From a virus, in IMG/VR virus record IMGVR_UViG_3300021424_000009, positions 36,279-100,278 of that record: a DNA stretch of 64,000 bases; one strand, given 5' to 3'. The translations under genes were made by a program, and so were the position numbers. Shown one piece after another: positions 24,303-37,193 of the stretch. Positions within the stretch are counted from its first letter, which is position 1; each line of letters opens with the position of its first letter. Below the pieces are notes generated by a model, which worked only from the letters and a program-made list of their open reading frames with translations, was not told the DNA's origin and searched no databases.

Positions 24303-27300
24303 ATGAAAAAATTTGATAATTTAACAGTCAACAAAAAAGAATCAGCAGTAAAAGTTGGCTCAACCGTCCCGTCAGATGCAGCAAACTTGGCTTTTTATTC
24401 TAATGAATCTTTAAGCCCAAAAAATAATCTTTCTGTTGTTGACGTATCGAAAGCTATTCCGGAAAATACTTCTTCTTTAGCGGACGGAATTGAGCCATTT
24501 TTTGCAAATGAGCTTGGAATATTGGAGGATGTGTACGGGAATACTTTTTTTCCAACAGCCAATTTAACTGTAAGTGATTCGTTGATTGGTCAGTTATACA
24601 AAACAGAAATTCTTGATGAGTATCAAATAGATGCCACTCAATTTTTTCACTATTATTATGTTAGTAGGTTTTTTACTGCTGGTCCGCCTGGAATAAGTTT
24701 TTCTGGACTAAGTGATTATTTGAGCGAAAATAGAATTAAGTTCCTTAATATCAAGGTCGTTGATTCGCAAAATCAAGAGTACATCAATCTAGAAACCGGA
24801 AAGAAAAAATACAAAATACTTTTGGAGCCTTTTAGTACTGTTGAAAATTTTGACGAAGCCGATATACCATACAGGATAGTAGTTGGATTAGATGCAACAA
24901 AACCAACGAATCTAAAATTAATATACGACAAGGTAGAGTGCGATCTAGACGGAAATATCACTAGGCAGGATTTGAGATACTCTGAGACCATAAACGCCCA
25001 TGAATATTTCTATTTGAATCCAGAAGAAAGTTACGTAGTTGATAATAGCTATAATAAAAAAGTTTACTCAGTTAAAAAATATAACAAAAAATATTCTGAT
25101 GTTTTTTCAAAGAATATTAACTCTAGTGGATATAATGTATTCGTTCCCAAAAAAGCACTTGCAGATAATAGAACCTATGAGATTTTCAATTGGAGACTCG
25201 TAGCCAGATCAAAACAATCTGTTAATTTGGAATTAGTTGATTACTTTGCGAATATAGAAGAAGCCGAAGGAATAAAGCTAAGAACAGTAAAAGCTGCCGT
25301 TCTCTATGACTCAAATGACACAACTTCCTACGACAATATAGAGCCATACGTTTTCTACAGAATGCAGAATTCACCCTTTAATTTTTCTAAGTTTGTATTT
25401 GAAAATCCAAAATCTCAAACAAACGAAAAAAACGAGGCGACTTATTGGTTGGTCGATTTAAATTCCGTAAATACACTTGAAGGTTATGATGTCGTAACTT
25501 TTTGTCCAACAAAATCTCTTTCGGAAAAAGCGAAAACCTTGATATCTAACTACGTTAAATTGCAGAATGGAACAATTATAGTAGATGGATCCAATTTTCC
25601 TTCTGAGAGTAGATTCGTGTTTTCCGATATCTACATAAACCCAATATCAATTCAGGCCGTTCCTACCTACTATGGCTACAACGAGCAGTCCAAGATACTA
25701 GATGAAAATAAAAATGGTGGATGGAATATAAATAGTTCTATTTTTGAAAGTCAAAACTATGGTATTTTTGGATTAAAAAAGGATGTATATAGATATTTGA
25801 ATTCCGCGACATCTTTAAAATCATTTTTAGATATAGGAATTTCGTCTAGTTCCGCTGGTTCAGTGGGCGGTTTGTTTGAGTTTTCCTCTGACGGCGATGC
25901 ACTGGCGCAGGGAAATATCATATTCACTTCGTTCCCATTTTTAGAATATTGTAATTCTTTGTATTCATTGGGTGGAAAATCTACAGTTGTCAACTCAAAC
26001 ACAGGTCAATATGCCGTAGACGAAAGTGATGAAGAGGTAGTATCTTCAGTCGTTGAGGGTCCATTTAAGTTTTTTTACAACTGTATCTCCTTTGCGATGT
26101 ATTCAAGGGCATATGCCGGAAGGTCTTTGGATACAAGATCATCTCTCTTCAATTTTGTTGGAGAATGGAATTCTTCTTGGGCAATGTATTCTGAAGCTCT
26201 TCTGGATAGCGAAAAAGAGGAATATTTTACAAATATTGTAATTGATAATTCCTCAACAATATGCGCAAGAGATTTAACAAAAGGATATAATTCTATAAAA
26301 GATTACTACCTGGAGTCTATATATCACAGCCTGCCATCTTATCAAAGAGATAAAATATCATTCATAGATTTTTCTAAAGTTGAATTTTTCATAGAGACAA
26401 CAAATCCAGACATACAAATTCAAAATTCGACAAAAATTTTAGCTTCCGATGCACTGGCGCAATACAATATACCTACTTCGTACACTCTTTTTAAGTTAAA
26501 CTCTGGGGACCAAAAGGCCTATGCCTATAGCAATACTATTTCTCCAAAGATAAATATTCCAGACGGATTTGGCCCGTATGTTGTGAAAGAAATTCCACAC
26601 ATAAAAAGTTCTGGTACAAGAAGTTTATTGAATCAAATAAACCCCGTAAACTACTTCCAGTCTTACCCGTTTAAATTTGTTACTGCCTACTCTTATCAAA
26701 CGGCTTCAGACAAACCTCTCGGTTTTTCCGGAGATTTTTCCGCGAACATACAAATATATTATCAGGGTAAAGGCGAATTTTCTCAAGAAAAAAAGACTGG
26801 AACAATTGTAAAAAATTTCGTAATAAAAAGTGTGCGAGACACACCAATATATACCACTAGAACTCCACCGCCAAGAACATCGGTAACGCCCGGTTCGAGA
26901 AATTCGGTTCCCGCCGTAAATATAAAATCTATTTCAGAAATGTATTCTCCTCAAGGTACGGTGTCTAAAAGCGGTAGTTATCAGTGGAGGGCATTTGACT
27001 ACACTTATGATATAGAAAACGGAAACGGGCCAGATGCCTATGCGATTGGGGCAAGAGGGGATTACGTAACGTATATTCAGGAGGCTTTAGCGGCGGGCAA
27101 GTTTTATAAATCTACGATAGATGGATTCTATGGTCCAGCTACTATGGGGGCAGTATCTGACTTTCAGACTAAAATGAAAGCGCACAGGGTTGTATATTCT
27201 ACCGATGGAACGGTTGACAGCGAAACAAAAGCACTGCTCGCTCACGCCATACATAATAATTATTTTGGAATGCAAAGTGTTTTGTTACGCCGTAGTGGAA

Positions 27301-30154
27301 ACTGGTCTCGTTTCGCGGATGCCGCAACAAAACAAATAGGCAGAATAAATGATATCATTAATTCGTATAGCGCCATAAATGGCGGAATTGAATACAAAAA
27401 AATAAATTACTCCGGCGTTACTGGAGCAAAAATATCAGAACTGCAAGACTATGTATTTTTCTCTGTTCCAGATGGTTGGGAAACTGTTGAAAATATAGAG
27501 ATTAATTTTGGTAGTTGGAAAAATGTAACGGTTGCCTCTTACGGCTATTCCATTCAAAATCATTCTAGTGCCCTTGGAACAATACAGCAGGTTGAAGCAA
27601 GTTATCTCCCAAAATTCACATTGAATCAGAGCCCAGACGCTAATGGCAAAGTCACGTTGACCGTCAACAACACCATGGCAAGAGGGGCAAAGCATTTTTA
27701 TATACACATAAAAACAAACGGTCAAGTTGGGATTGGAAACGCAGAAGGATATTCCTTAAGATCTATAACGTGCAATGTTAAAGCCGGAGATACCACTTCT
27801 ACAACTCAACCACCTTCAGAGCAAGTGCAAACCGGTAATAATCGAACTTACCCAATAGAATCTGAACGGATCAGTCACGTATACTGCGATTCCCTCTTTG
27901 ATCAAACCGGAGATAGAAGACGTCGCAAAATGGTATATCGAGGGAGATTCAAGCCTATATTATGATGGTCAAAACCTAAAATCAAATCAAAATGGTAAAC
28001 TAATATTTACTATAAATGATGAAAAATATTGGGAATGGAGTGGATCAAGTTGGTCGCAACAAACTGTTAGCGCTGATGAGAAAAACCCTGACGGCAGTCC
28101 CGTTAACACGATTGACAGAAGAATAACCAATAGTGCAAAAACATTTACATATACAGTCGACGCCGTGGTTAACGCAATAGACGAGGGAGAATTTGAATCC
28201 ATCAATCCTAATAAGATTGAAACATTTAATTACGACACAAACTCAATAAAGACTAAGGATTTAACATTTCAAAATATCGCCTATAGTTATCTAGGAAAAG
28301 ATTATTTAGATACTTTGGGATCAAATTTTTCTTTGTCTACAAGCAATCATAGAACTTCAAGTGGAGTCGTGTTTGATTTCAGTAAGCCCACTTTTGTTGG
28401 AGTAAAGGACAACTCTTCAGTTACTCTATCTAATGTCGTAACTGAAAACGGTGTTAATTTCGCCTCTCCTTTATCAGCAATATCAATTAATTATTCTCGG
28501 ACAACCAAATCAAGACGTTGCCAATTACGGATTTTTCTTTCTTACAACTTCAGCGGCTTTTTATTCGGGCTCAAAAGTTACCACAACTGAAGAAAAAGAA
28601 GTAACCAATTATGTATTGATGGATCTTTCAAAAAAGATAATCCCTAAAAAAGAATCTGTTACAGTTCTTGATGGGACACTGTTGTTGTGTGATAGCTCAG
28701 GTAAACCAGTTGGCCTTCCAAAAGGTTCTGAAGTAACTTCTAAAATAACCTCTTCTTTGGCTGACGAAGAAATAGATTCGAGAATGGGTTTTATCTTTGT
28801 TAAAAACAAACTGGAAACTAACGAGGGTATGATTTTTGGATTTTATGACTTAAAAGAAAAAGAATTTTTAGGAAATAAAATAGCATTTGTAGACGTATTG
28901 TCTAGGGGCATTAACAATATATACATAGCGATATCGGCAATAGACGCTGATGGAAATTCTCAAAATTCTATAGACTATATTGGACCCAAGGTTAGCACTA
29001 CGTTTATCCCAGCTGATGTACCAATAAAAAGAATTTGCCCCGTTTATTCTGTCGCCTTTCAGGCTAGTAGCGCCATACAAATAGGAGATCTTCAATCTTA
29101 TATTGACAAAAAAGAGGCTTGGCCCCTACCAATAACTCCTGGATCTTTTAGAAAATCAATACAACTTAAGGGCAATATGATATTTGATGATTGGAAATCA
29201 AATTATTTAAATAATACTTTATTTGCAACCTATGATACTTCGTCTGGAATAGCGGCTAATTGGTCAGATATTTTTGGAAAAGGTTTCTATGATATAAAAA
29301 ATGAAAAGCCGATAATAATATCAGATAAGCAAATACAAATACGTCAAGCTCCATTCTTAGTTTGGCCAGAACCTTCAAATTATCCACCTTCTCAGATAAA
29401 AATATTTAAACCCCAACTCAATATCTATACAAGAGCTTCAAAAAATAACGAATGGGTAGAAGTTCCCTTTTCCAAGATTAGAGACTACAATGCAAATACG
29501 GGAATGATTGAGTTTACTGAACGTTTGGTTCCATCTAATGAATCTTTGATAAAAGTAAACTATGTAAGAAAAAGTTCTGATTTAATTTTGTATAATATAA
29601 ACGGTAATCCAATTCCATTAAATCCATTTCTTAACTCTCAAGAAATAGAACTGAATAAGGGCCTTTATGTTTATACGATGCCATTAAAAATAGATAAACA
29701 ATCTTCTTTAAGCGGTGGATTTACGTTGGTGCCGGTCACGGAATATCAAAATGAGTCGGTTATAAATTATACATATGATTCTAAAATTTTTGATTCTTCA
29801 TCAATTAAATACAATCCATTTGCGCTGTTGATTGGTATAGTTTATTTTATAAATAACCCAAAAAGAAAAAAGACAAATCTGTCAGACACAAGACTAAGGG
29901 GCGGTGGATTAAAATCAAATATTGAATTACTAGAAATACAAGAAGTTCATAAAGACGCCATACATAATTGGGATATGTATCCGGTTCACGGAACTTCTTA
30001 TCCTAGGGGTGGATTTGTAATCATAAAAATTCCCGAAGAGGTAAAGAATAACTTTAATTCCGTATTAGAAATCTATGAAATAATTCGATCCAACCTTACC
30101 GCAGGTGTTTCTTTTGAAATTCAAAATCTAGAAGGCGAGCCCTGGGAGATATAA
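24303..30154 (+). CDS. Giant tail protein with peptidoglycan-binding domain, about 1,949 aa, two CGG +1 shifts
   Basis: Segments 24303-27866, 27868-28497 and 28499-30154 join at CGG 27867 and 28498. Residues about 916-983 form a peptidoglycan-binding (PGBD-type) repeat: GARGDYVTYIQEAL, DGFYGPATMGAVSDFQ and DGTVDSETKALLAHA. The rest is beta-rich and resembles surface-exposed tail proteins. The middle segment of 210 residues is open only between the two shift sites, so both shifts are needed for the full chain. It follows the previous fibre gene without a gap and ends overlapping the next start (ATAATG). Confidence 0.82.
27867..27870 (+). other. CGG +1 frameshift site 8 (CGGA)
   Basis: In-frame CGG after GAA. 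The zero frame stops at 27965; the +1 frame reads GSVTYTAIPSLIKPEIEDV. Confidence 0.9.
28498..28501 (+). other. CGG +1 frameshift site 9 (CGGA)
   Basis: In-frame CGG after TCT. The zero frame stops at 28590; the +1 frame reads GQPNQDVANYGFFFLTTS. Confidence 0.9.
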
Positions 30155-32784
30155 TGCTTAAAGAACTTCCCGAAATTATAAATAGCTTTTCTTTTAGTTC
30201 TCAAATAACTGTTGGTGCCCTTATCAAAGAAATGAAATTGGATAAATTTGATTTTGGTAATCTGGTGGCAAAGCTTTCTTCTATAAGATTGGAAACAAGT
30301 TATTCTCCTTCGGTGTTTGAACAGTTTTCAGTTTTGAATAGAGAATTTTTTATAGATATGTTTAGGGACGCGGACTTAAGAATGAAGTCTTATTATTCTA
30401 CGGCAAATATGATCAGCGCAATGCTCAACTCGATGGCAGATGTTCTTTTTTCTGAAATAGAAAAAGTCGAAAAAGATCTGGATGAAATGTCTGTTTATAT
30501 AAAAAATTATGAATTTATTTCTGGCAAAGAAGACTTATATAATGTTAATTACATAGAAAAATTCAATACAAATACAAATGACTATAGGTTTGACGGATAC
30601 AGTTTTGATCTTCCGGACAGAGATTCATCACCGTTTGACGAAAACGGAAATGCATATATTGACAAAAAAACAGGTGTCTTTAAAATAGGATCATATAGTG
30701 TCTCGGCATTTGATCCCCTTGGTGTATCCGAGATAAGTATACAAAATAATTACTCAAATTATGTAACTACAGACACTGGATTCTATAATGCGTTAAACGA
30801 AAGCAAATCAGATTCGTGGGCCGTAACAGTTAAGTCTCCCGTTATTTTAACCACAGACATTCCTGATGTAAGCAGATATATAGGATATAATCAATCGTAT
30901 ATATCTGGCGCAAAAACAGTCGTAGAAATCTCATTCGCCATTCCAAATCTAATGGACTTTATTAGAATAGTGCCAGGACACGGAAACGGTCTTCAACTAT
31001 TGCAGATTGTATTGTTCTCGGAAAAAGACAAAGAGTATTCAATCTACTCCTCCTCTTCGACAAATGATTCAAGTGTTTTGCCGTCACCAGAAAATAACTT
31101 AGTAAGCGCTGTTCTTTCGGCCCCAAGAATGTTGGATTCAATAACGGATATTAACTTCGACCAAAAGCTTGTGAATAAAGCAATATTGATATTTAATCAA
31201 CCAGTATATTCAAAAAATGAAAAAACAATTCCTCTGACAGAATTAACTGGAAAAATGCTAACGCAAATAGCAAAAGAAATTAAGAATTCTAAAAAAGGAA
31301 ACCCTGACGTTCTTCAAGATTTAGTTTACAATTTATTCTTAAAAAATAATTCAATAAAAGAATTTTTTAAAAATGATTACTTTAATGAAAGTTATTATTC
31401 TTTCAAATATCCTTATGTAAAAAATAATTTTTTAAATAAATCTTATAGAAAAGAATACACAAAAGAAAACATATCGTTTGATTCCTTGACCTTAAAAGGA
31501 AGTACAATGTTGTCTAGTGTATTTCAAAATTTCTTTATACACGCCATTAAAGATCAGGGTGAATATTTTGAAGACATGACCTACATCGAGTCTTCTTCGC
31601 AAAAAAGGTCAATCTACTCATTTAAAAATTCTGGAATATTACCAGAAAAAAATTCAAACCTAATAAATCCAACTAAGTTTCAATCATTAACTCCAGAAAC
31701 CGTATCAAGATCCAGCAATAATGTATTGAAGGACCTCTTGAGTATTGAAAAAAATGATTTATACGAATACGAATTCTCCATAAAGTCCATAGATTTTGCA
31801 AGAACAAGCGGAATAGAAAATTTGAAGGCTTGCTTTGTCAGTAAAAAGATACCCTTAAACGGTCATCCGCTTTCGGTTAAGTGCTTTATAGAAGAGCAAA
31901 ACAATAAAGTAAATCTTGACTTATATAAATACGATCTTAAAACTCCAATTTCATATGAAGTTTCGATATCAAATGAAGATGTGCCAAATGAAGAAGAAGA
32001 TTGGACACCGATAGTTTCTCATGGAAAAAACAATGTAGATTCAGAAGTTTTATTCTTTGACCTAAACGGATCGGCAACTACTAGATTTTCTTTTGTAAAA
32101 GAAACTTTAAAAATTTATAAAAATGGATATCTTATGTTGTCAAAAGATTATTATGTTAAAAATAATCAAATATTTTTGACATCATTTGACCCCGATTGCC
32201 TGTACGTTTGCCAATATGCATTGAATCTTTCGATATATAATTATGATAACATAGATTTAATTAAGTCGAATTTATTAAAACAATCCTCTAGCCCATACTC
32301 TGATTCAAATGGTCTTGGAGAAAAATTTGAAAGTACAGACTACACGTCAAGGGTTATCTTGAAAAATACTCCTTATATTAAAAATGAATTCGCCAAAGAC
32401 GCAGTGTATAATCCAAACTTTGGAACTATATTTTCAGAAAAATATCAAGGATATAGTCCGGTGAAAGCGCTAATGTCTGATGGTAGTTACGCATTAAATA
32501 TAACAAACTATACTAACTCAAAAGACATGCCAGTCTTTTCAGAATCATCTGGATATTTTTTCATTCAAAATGGAAAAGAATTAATATTTAATCAAGTAGT
32601 TGAAAATCCTTTTGTTGTTTATTATGATTATACGAATGATTCATTGAGATTCAGGGTCATATTAAGAAAAAATATTCCAAATATTCAATATTCTGGATCT
32701 ATAGACTCAGTTATGCTAAAAACAAAAACGAAACAGTATGATTTTTATTATGATAAACTTAATAGAGTTTTGGTAAAGGATTAA
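30154..32784 (+). CDS. Large virion protein, 876 aa, unrecognised
   Basis: The start overlaps the previous stop. The N-terminal 120 residues are helical (a long stretch ending near SEIEKVEKDLDEM); the remainder is mixed beta with many aromatic and Asn residues. It shares its general build, a helical head then a discoidin-like beta region, with the next three gene products, which suggests a related set of baseplate or tail-appendage proteins. No family is recognised and no CGG is in frame. Confidence 0.65.
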   Translation: MLKELPEIINSFSFSSQITVGALIKEMKLDKFDFGNLVAKLSSIRLETSYSPSVFEQFSVLNREFFIDMFRDADLRMKSYYSTANMISAMLNSMADVLFSEIEKVEKDLDEMSVYIKNYEFISGKEDLYNVNYIEKFNTNTNDYRFDGYSFDLPDRDSSPFDENGNAYIDKKTGVFKIGSYSVSAFDPLGVSEISIQNNYSNYVTTDTGFYNALNESKSDSWAVTVKSPVILTTDIPDVSRYIGYNQSYISGAKTVVEISFAIPNLMDFIRIVPGHGNGLQLLQIVLFSEKDKEYSIYSSSSTNDSSVLPSPENNLVSAVLSAPRMLDSITDINFDQKLVNKAILIFNQPVYSKNEKTIPLTELTGKMLTQIAKEIKNSKKGNPDVLQDLVYNLFLKNNSIKEFFKNDYFNESYYSFKYPYVKNNFLNKSYRKEYTKENISFDSLTLKGSTMLSSVFQNFFIHAIKDQGEYFEDMTYIESSSQKRSIYSFKNSGILPEKNSNLINPTKFQSLTPETVSRSSNNVLKDLLSIEKNDLYEYEFSIKSIDFARTSGIENLKACFVSKKIPLNGHPLSVKCFIEEQNNKVNLDLYKYDLKTPISYEVSISNEDVPNEEEDWTPIVSHGKNNVDSEVLFFDLNGSATTRFSFVKETLKIYKNGYLMLSKDYYVKNNQIFLTSFDPDCLYVCQYALNLSIYNYDNIDLIKSNLLKQSSSPYSDSNGLGEKFESTDYTSRVILKNTPYIKNEFAKDAVYNPNFGTIFSEKYQGYSPVKALMSDGSYALNITNYTNSKDMPVFSESSGYFFIQNGKELIFNQVVENPFVVYYDYTNDSLRFRVILRKNIPNIQYSGSIDSVMLKTKTKQYDFYYDKLNRVLVKD

Positions 32785-32787
32785 ATT

Positions 32788-34674
32788 ATGGCTCAACTAT
32801 CTCCGGATACATCAGTATTTGATCAAGTGTCAGTAGGCTTAACAGAAATTATGTCTAAGAAAAGTCAGGGAAAATACATATATAAAGAAGAAATTATAAA
32901 TGATTTTAATGCGCTTTTAAGCAAGGCGTACACGTCAGTAGATTCGCTCTCTTTTGATCTAGATTTAATTAGTGTTGGCGAACCTCCATCATCAGAAAAA
33001 ATGAATAAATTTTTCTCTAGCCTAAAAAATAATGTTAATATAACATCAAAACAATTGGATTATCTGTTAGCTAAAACAATAAGTGTATTCAACCTTTTTA
33101 ACACAGAAATAGAAAATGAAAAAAAATATTCTAAAAGAATTTTTTCTAAAACCAAGATACTTCAAATGTATTCACAAAGTCCGGCGGAAGACATAATCTA
33201 CGTAGGAGATACATTTGATAATCAAGATTTTGTTGATTTTTCAAAAATATCAAAGTCTCAAAATCCGTTATTTGATTCAGGATCAATGAGTGTTCAAATA
33301 ACTTCTAGCAGAAAATGGACACCTAAAAGAGTAACAATAAATCCGTCAAATGGAATTCCGGGGAATAACCTAACTGCAATAAAAAAAATTGATGAGATAG
33401 CTGAGACACCAGTCAGCTACTCATATCAAGGCAAAGCATCTTCTTCTAATATATTGAATATATTTGATGAAAATCCAATAACATATTATGAGTATGAGAC
33501 ATTTAATGTTCAAAAAGCCTTTGCCGATAATTCATCAAACATTGAATTTTCTTATATATTAGATAATGCAATAATATTAAATTCAGCAAAAAATAGTTTG
33601 TTCAATTGGGCAAAACACGATTTAAGAGAACCTTTAAAATTGAAATTTTCAATCATTGCGGACAATTCTTCATTGGCAAATATGATAAAAATAACTCCAT
33701 ATTTTGGATCATCAAAAACAATTAAAGTATCCAATGTGTATGTTACAGATCAACAAGGCCAGGTTGAGGACGTATTAAGTCAACCTATTTTCATAGGATC
33801 TTCTATTAGTTCTTTTTATTCAAATAATGATTTTAAGTATTTTGTAGATTCAGCTACAATAAGATTTCCAGAAAGAAAAGTTCTAGAAATAGAAATAATT
33901 ATGCATCAAGCCGATTACGAAGACGTAGAAATACTTCATTCTTATTGGGAAACAGACTACGCTCAATCGCAAAATGACAATAGTCCGTTTTTTGGTTCGG
34001 TAAAATTTGATCCAGAGTCCTTAAGTAGAGATATTTACCAGGAAATAAATTATAATAAATCAGAAATAATTCCACCAATAAGTGATCCAACTCTTTTTTC
34101 CAAAAAGGAAATACTTAAAAAACAAATTTCCGTAACGCTAAAAAAGAAGGCAGTTGGGTCTTCGTCAGAATCAGTGGAATCTTACAAAATTCCAATTAAC
34201 CTAAATAGAGAAGTGCTTAATGCTAAAAGAATGTCTATAGGCATAAGAGACGTGTCTATTCAGTATATTTCGTTAGCGCAATCCGCGGAAATTGTATCCT
34301 TCCCGTATCTATTTGATAAATCCGTAGAATCGGTTATGCTATCTATAGATAGCGATTCATCGGTTTTTTCAAAGGATAAGAAATTAATATCTTCATACAT
34401 ATCGGTTGACGAAGGAAAAAATTGGATAAAGATAAATTCAACTCAATCTGGGTATAATTCTTCAGGCTCAAAAGGCACACCGGAAGTCTTGGTTTTCAAT
34501 CAAAATGTTCCTCCGGGTTATAAATTGCCCGGCGTAGAATACTATAATCATCCACAGATTCCACAAGACATTAGGAAAATACTGGTTAAGATAATTATTG
34601 AAAAGGACGCAAAGAACAATATGTCTCCGCTTGTTTATTCATACTCATTGGCCGCAAAGGTTTCAGCAACATGA
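32788..34674 (+). CDS. Large virion protein, 628 aa, unrecognised
   Basis: It has a helical N-terminus (through about residue 120), then a beta-rich body with an FDENPITYYEYE segment like the ligand-facing loops of F5/8 type C or carbohydrate-binding folds, and a C-terminal beta domain. It overlaps the following start by four bases (ATGA). The build resembles its neighbours at 30154 and 34671. A tail-appendage role is inferred from context. Confidence 0.62.
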   Translation: MAQLSPDTSVFDQVSVGLTEIMSKKSQGKYIYKEEIINDFNALLSKAYTSVDSLSFDLDLISVGEPPSSEKMNKFFSSLKNNVNITSKQLDYLLAKTISVFNLFNTEIENEKKYSKRIFSKTKILQMYSQSPAEDIIYVGDTFDNQDFVDFSKISKSQNPLFDSGSMSVQITSSRKWTPKRVTINPSNGIPGNNLTAIKKIDEIAETPVSYSYQGKASSSNILNIFDENPITYYEYETFNVQKAFADNSSNIEFSYILDNAIILNSAKNSLFNWAKHDLREPLKLKFSIIADNSSLANMIKITPYFGSSKTIKVSNVYVTDQQGQVEDVLSQPIFIGSSISSFYSNNDFKYFVDSATIRFPERKVLEIEIIMHQADYEDVEILHSYWETDYAQSQNDNSPFFGSVKFDPESLSRDIYQEINYNKSEIIPPISDPTLFSKKEILKKQISVTLKKKAVGSSSESVESYKIPINLNREVLNAKRMSIGIRDVSIQYISLAQSAEIVSFPYLFDKSVESVMLSIDSDSSVFSKDKKLISSYISVDEGKNWIKINSTQSGYNSSGSKGTPEVLVFNQNVPPGYKLPGVEYYNHPQIPQDIRKILVKIIIEKDAKNNMSPLVYSYSLAAKVSAT

Positions 34675-36806
34675 ATATAGCTACTATTCAAAAAAGAAGG
34701 TTTTTAAACAACATATATAAACTCATATATTCGTCTGGATCATCCATAAATCAATCAATGGTTAGGTCTTTGTTTAATGAATATTTTTCTATTAATACTC
34801 CAGGTTTTCCAATCAATATTAATTACAATGTAATTAGGTCGTTGTCAAAAACAGATGTTGATGTTTTAAATGAGATAATGGCCAATACCGTTTTCAACGT
34901 AGACGTTTTGTATGAATCAATGTTGGAGAATAATGAAAAACTATTTTCAACTGTTACTTCATTGAACAAAAAACTACAAGGTTTAAGAGAAAAAAGATCA
35001 CAACTAGAGTCCATGGTTGATGATCTTATTTTTGCAAATAACAATACGGATGGATATTTCTATTCCTATACGGAAAATTTTTCAAAGACAGATAAGATAG
35101 ATTTGTCTTTGACGGATTCTGCATTTGTCGATACAAATTTAAAAAACGTAACCTTATCAAAATTACAATCCGAACAGTTCAATATAATTACCCTAGATAA
35201 TTTGACTAGTGTTGAACCGGAATTTGCGGTTTACATTAATGGTCAAAAAACTCCCGACACCGTAGATTCAACTAATTTTTTAAATGTCTTTGATGGATTA
35301 ACTGATACATATTGGAATCATACTGTTTCTCTAAAATCACCCCAAACTGTTTCGTTGTCTATTTTAATTCCAATTTCGGTTTTTTCTATTATATCTAAAA
35401 TAGATGGAATCTTATTGACATCTTCTCCAATAAGTGTTAACGTAAAAGCAAATTATCAAGATGCTACTAAGGGCACCGTTTTTAAATCAAAAAATTCAAA
35501 GGGAGATTATGGGTCTTTCTCTTTTGCAATTCCTTCCGACAGATATTCTTCTATTGAAATAATTTTGCAAAAAAATGAACCAGACTACATAAAAGAAGAC
35601 ACAGATTCACCATATATTTATAAGTTTGGCGTGAGAGATTTGATAATTGGATCTAAATACTATGCAAAATCGGGTATTCTTGTATCTTCTCCTTTGTCTC
35701 TTCCTGTTGAAAAAAATTCAAGCTTAGTGATAGACGCAGTATCAATAGAGTCTTCCGAAGAAATAGACGAAAAGACATCAATTAATTATTATGTAGCCCC
35801 CAATAATCCTTCAGCTGAAAGCATATCCGATTTTGCCTGGGTACCAATAAGTCCAACTGGTTCCGAAAGAGCCGGATATCCGTCGACAGTATACCTTGAT
35901 GGCTCGTCAAGGATAACCATACCAATAAAAACGGCACCTGGTAAGGATACGATTTCTTACATACCCATAAAAACAGAAGCAAAAAACGCCAATGAATTGA
36001 ATCCAAGTACAAGAATATATTTAGACAAAAACGTTTACAGAATAGCTGCACTTGATTCAACCTTAGATTATTATAATCCATTATTATTGGGCGGAGTAAA
36101 TTGTTTTAATCATCATTATATTGTAAATCTACAACAACCAAAGCAAGGCAATTATAAAGATCTGCAGTTTTGGAGTAACCAATTAAAAGAAAAACCCAGT
36201 AACCTTCTTTATTCAATCCTAAGAGAACAAACCGGTTCAATAATTCCGGGTATAAACCAAGCCTCATCCGGGCATATTAGCTGTTCAATAATGAGATCTT
36301 CAGCATCTGTGATTACCCACACCGTAGTTAAGTCATCTTCGGACTTTGCTTTGGCTATTTATCTAAATGGAAAATTAATTGCGGATCTACCCGAAGGCTT
36401 AAAAACCAAGGCTATCCAATGGAATTTTACCGAGGGTGAAAATAAATTAAAAATAACTTACGATAAAGAATACGTTGGTCAAATAAACTTTTCTCTAATT
36501 GAGGGCTTAAATCTTTCTAGATATGGCACAATATTTACTGAGAAGTTTACCCATCTTGATCCAATTGAATTTCAAAATAGGGCAACTAATGATAATTATT
36601 TCTTTACTATAGATACTATATTTGGAAGAAAAGAGCTCCTTTGCGCCAAAGAAATAATGGGTGATTCTAACTTTATATTTACCTTAAAGAACAAACTAAA
36701 CGTATCTTCTATAAGATACAGGGTTGATTTAAATAGATACGACAACCCTTACTGTTCCCCAATGTTAGAATCTATAAGAGTAAAATTTAAACATGGAGAA
36801 TTATAA
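34671..36806 (+). CDS. Large virion protein, 711 aa, unrecognised
   Basis: An N-terminal helical region with a coiled-coil-like stretch (NKKLQGLREKRSQLESM, about residues 103-119) precedes a beta-rich body containing FDGLTDTYWNHTV, again resembling the FD-x3-TxYW loop seen in the protein at 32788. The repeated pattern suggests an old duplication among these tail genes. It is translationally coupled to its upstream neighbour. No in-frame CGG. Confidence 0.62.
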   Translation: MNIATIQKRRFLNNIYKLIYSSGSSINQSMVRSLFNEYFSINTPGFPININYNVIRSLSKTDVDVLNEIMANTVFNVDVLYESMLENNEKLFSTVTSLNKKLQGLREKRSQLESMVDDLIFANNNTDGYFYSYTENFSKTDKIDLSLTDSAFVDTNLKNVTLSKLQSEQFNIITLDNLTSVEPEFAVYINGQKTPDTVDSTNFLNVFDGLTDTYWNHTVSLKSPQTVSLSILIPISVFSIISKIDGILLTSSPISVNVKANYQDATKGTVFKSKNSKGDYGSFSFAIPSDRYSSIEIILQKNEPDYIKEDTDSPYIYKFGVRDLIIGSKYYAKSGILVSSPLSLPVEKNSSLVIDAVSIESSEEIDEKTSINYYVAPNNPSAESISDFAWVPISPTGSERAGYPSTVYLDGSSRITIPIKTAPGKDTISYIPIKTEAKNANELNPSTRIYLDKNVYRIAALDSTLDYYNPLLLGGVNCFNHHYIVNLQQPKQGNYKDLQFWSNQLKEKPSNLLYSILREQTGSIIPGINQASSGHISCSIMRSSASVITHTVVKSSSDFALAIYLNGKLIADLPEGLKTKAIQWNFTEGENKLKITYDKEYVGQINFSLIEGLNLSRYGTIFTEKFTHLDPIEFQNRATNDNYFFTIDTIFGRKELLCAKEIMGDSNFIFTLKNKLNVSSIRYRVDLNRYDNPYCSPMLESIRVKFKHGEL

Positions 36807-36808
36807 AT

Positions 36809-37192
36809 ATGCCTAAAACTTTTTCGATAGAACAATCCTTTAGCATTAAAGAGCCAATGTTTACAAGATCAAGAAACCCATACAGGGGTTCTAGGTCTAG
36901 TCTCGAAAATAATTTAGAAATGAATTCTCTTATAGTAAATTTTCATAGAATAAAAAACTCAACTGAACTAATAAAAAATACAATAGATGACCTAAGCAAA
37001 AATCTCGTAGGTCAAGTTTCAAGTGAATCAATTTACCAAAATACAGACGATGGAAGCGTTTATGATTTAGGCGACATAACAGTATCCATAGATGAAGATG
37101 AGCAAGACATGATTATTGATACTTTGAGTAGAATTTCCGGAAAACTAAAAAGACTAGAGAGTAAAATTAAAAAATTAGAGAGTGGTAATTAA
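36809..37192 (+). CDS. Small coiled-coil virion protein, 127 aa
   Basis: A mainly helical, charged protein ending in a Lys/Leu heptad-like stretch (DTLSRISGKLKRLESKIK). It lies two bases after one tail gene and just before the next. It probably bridges or trimerises with its neighbours, but this is inference from position and composition. Confidence 0.6.
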   Translation: MPKTFSIEQSFSIKEPMFTRSRNPYRGSRSSLENNLEMNSLIVNFHRIKNSTELIKNTIDDLSKNLVGQVSSESIYQNTDDGSVYDLGDITVSIDEDEQDMIIDTLSRISGKLKRLESKIKKLESGN

Positions 37193-37193
37193 T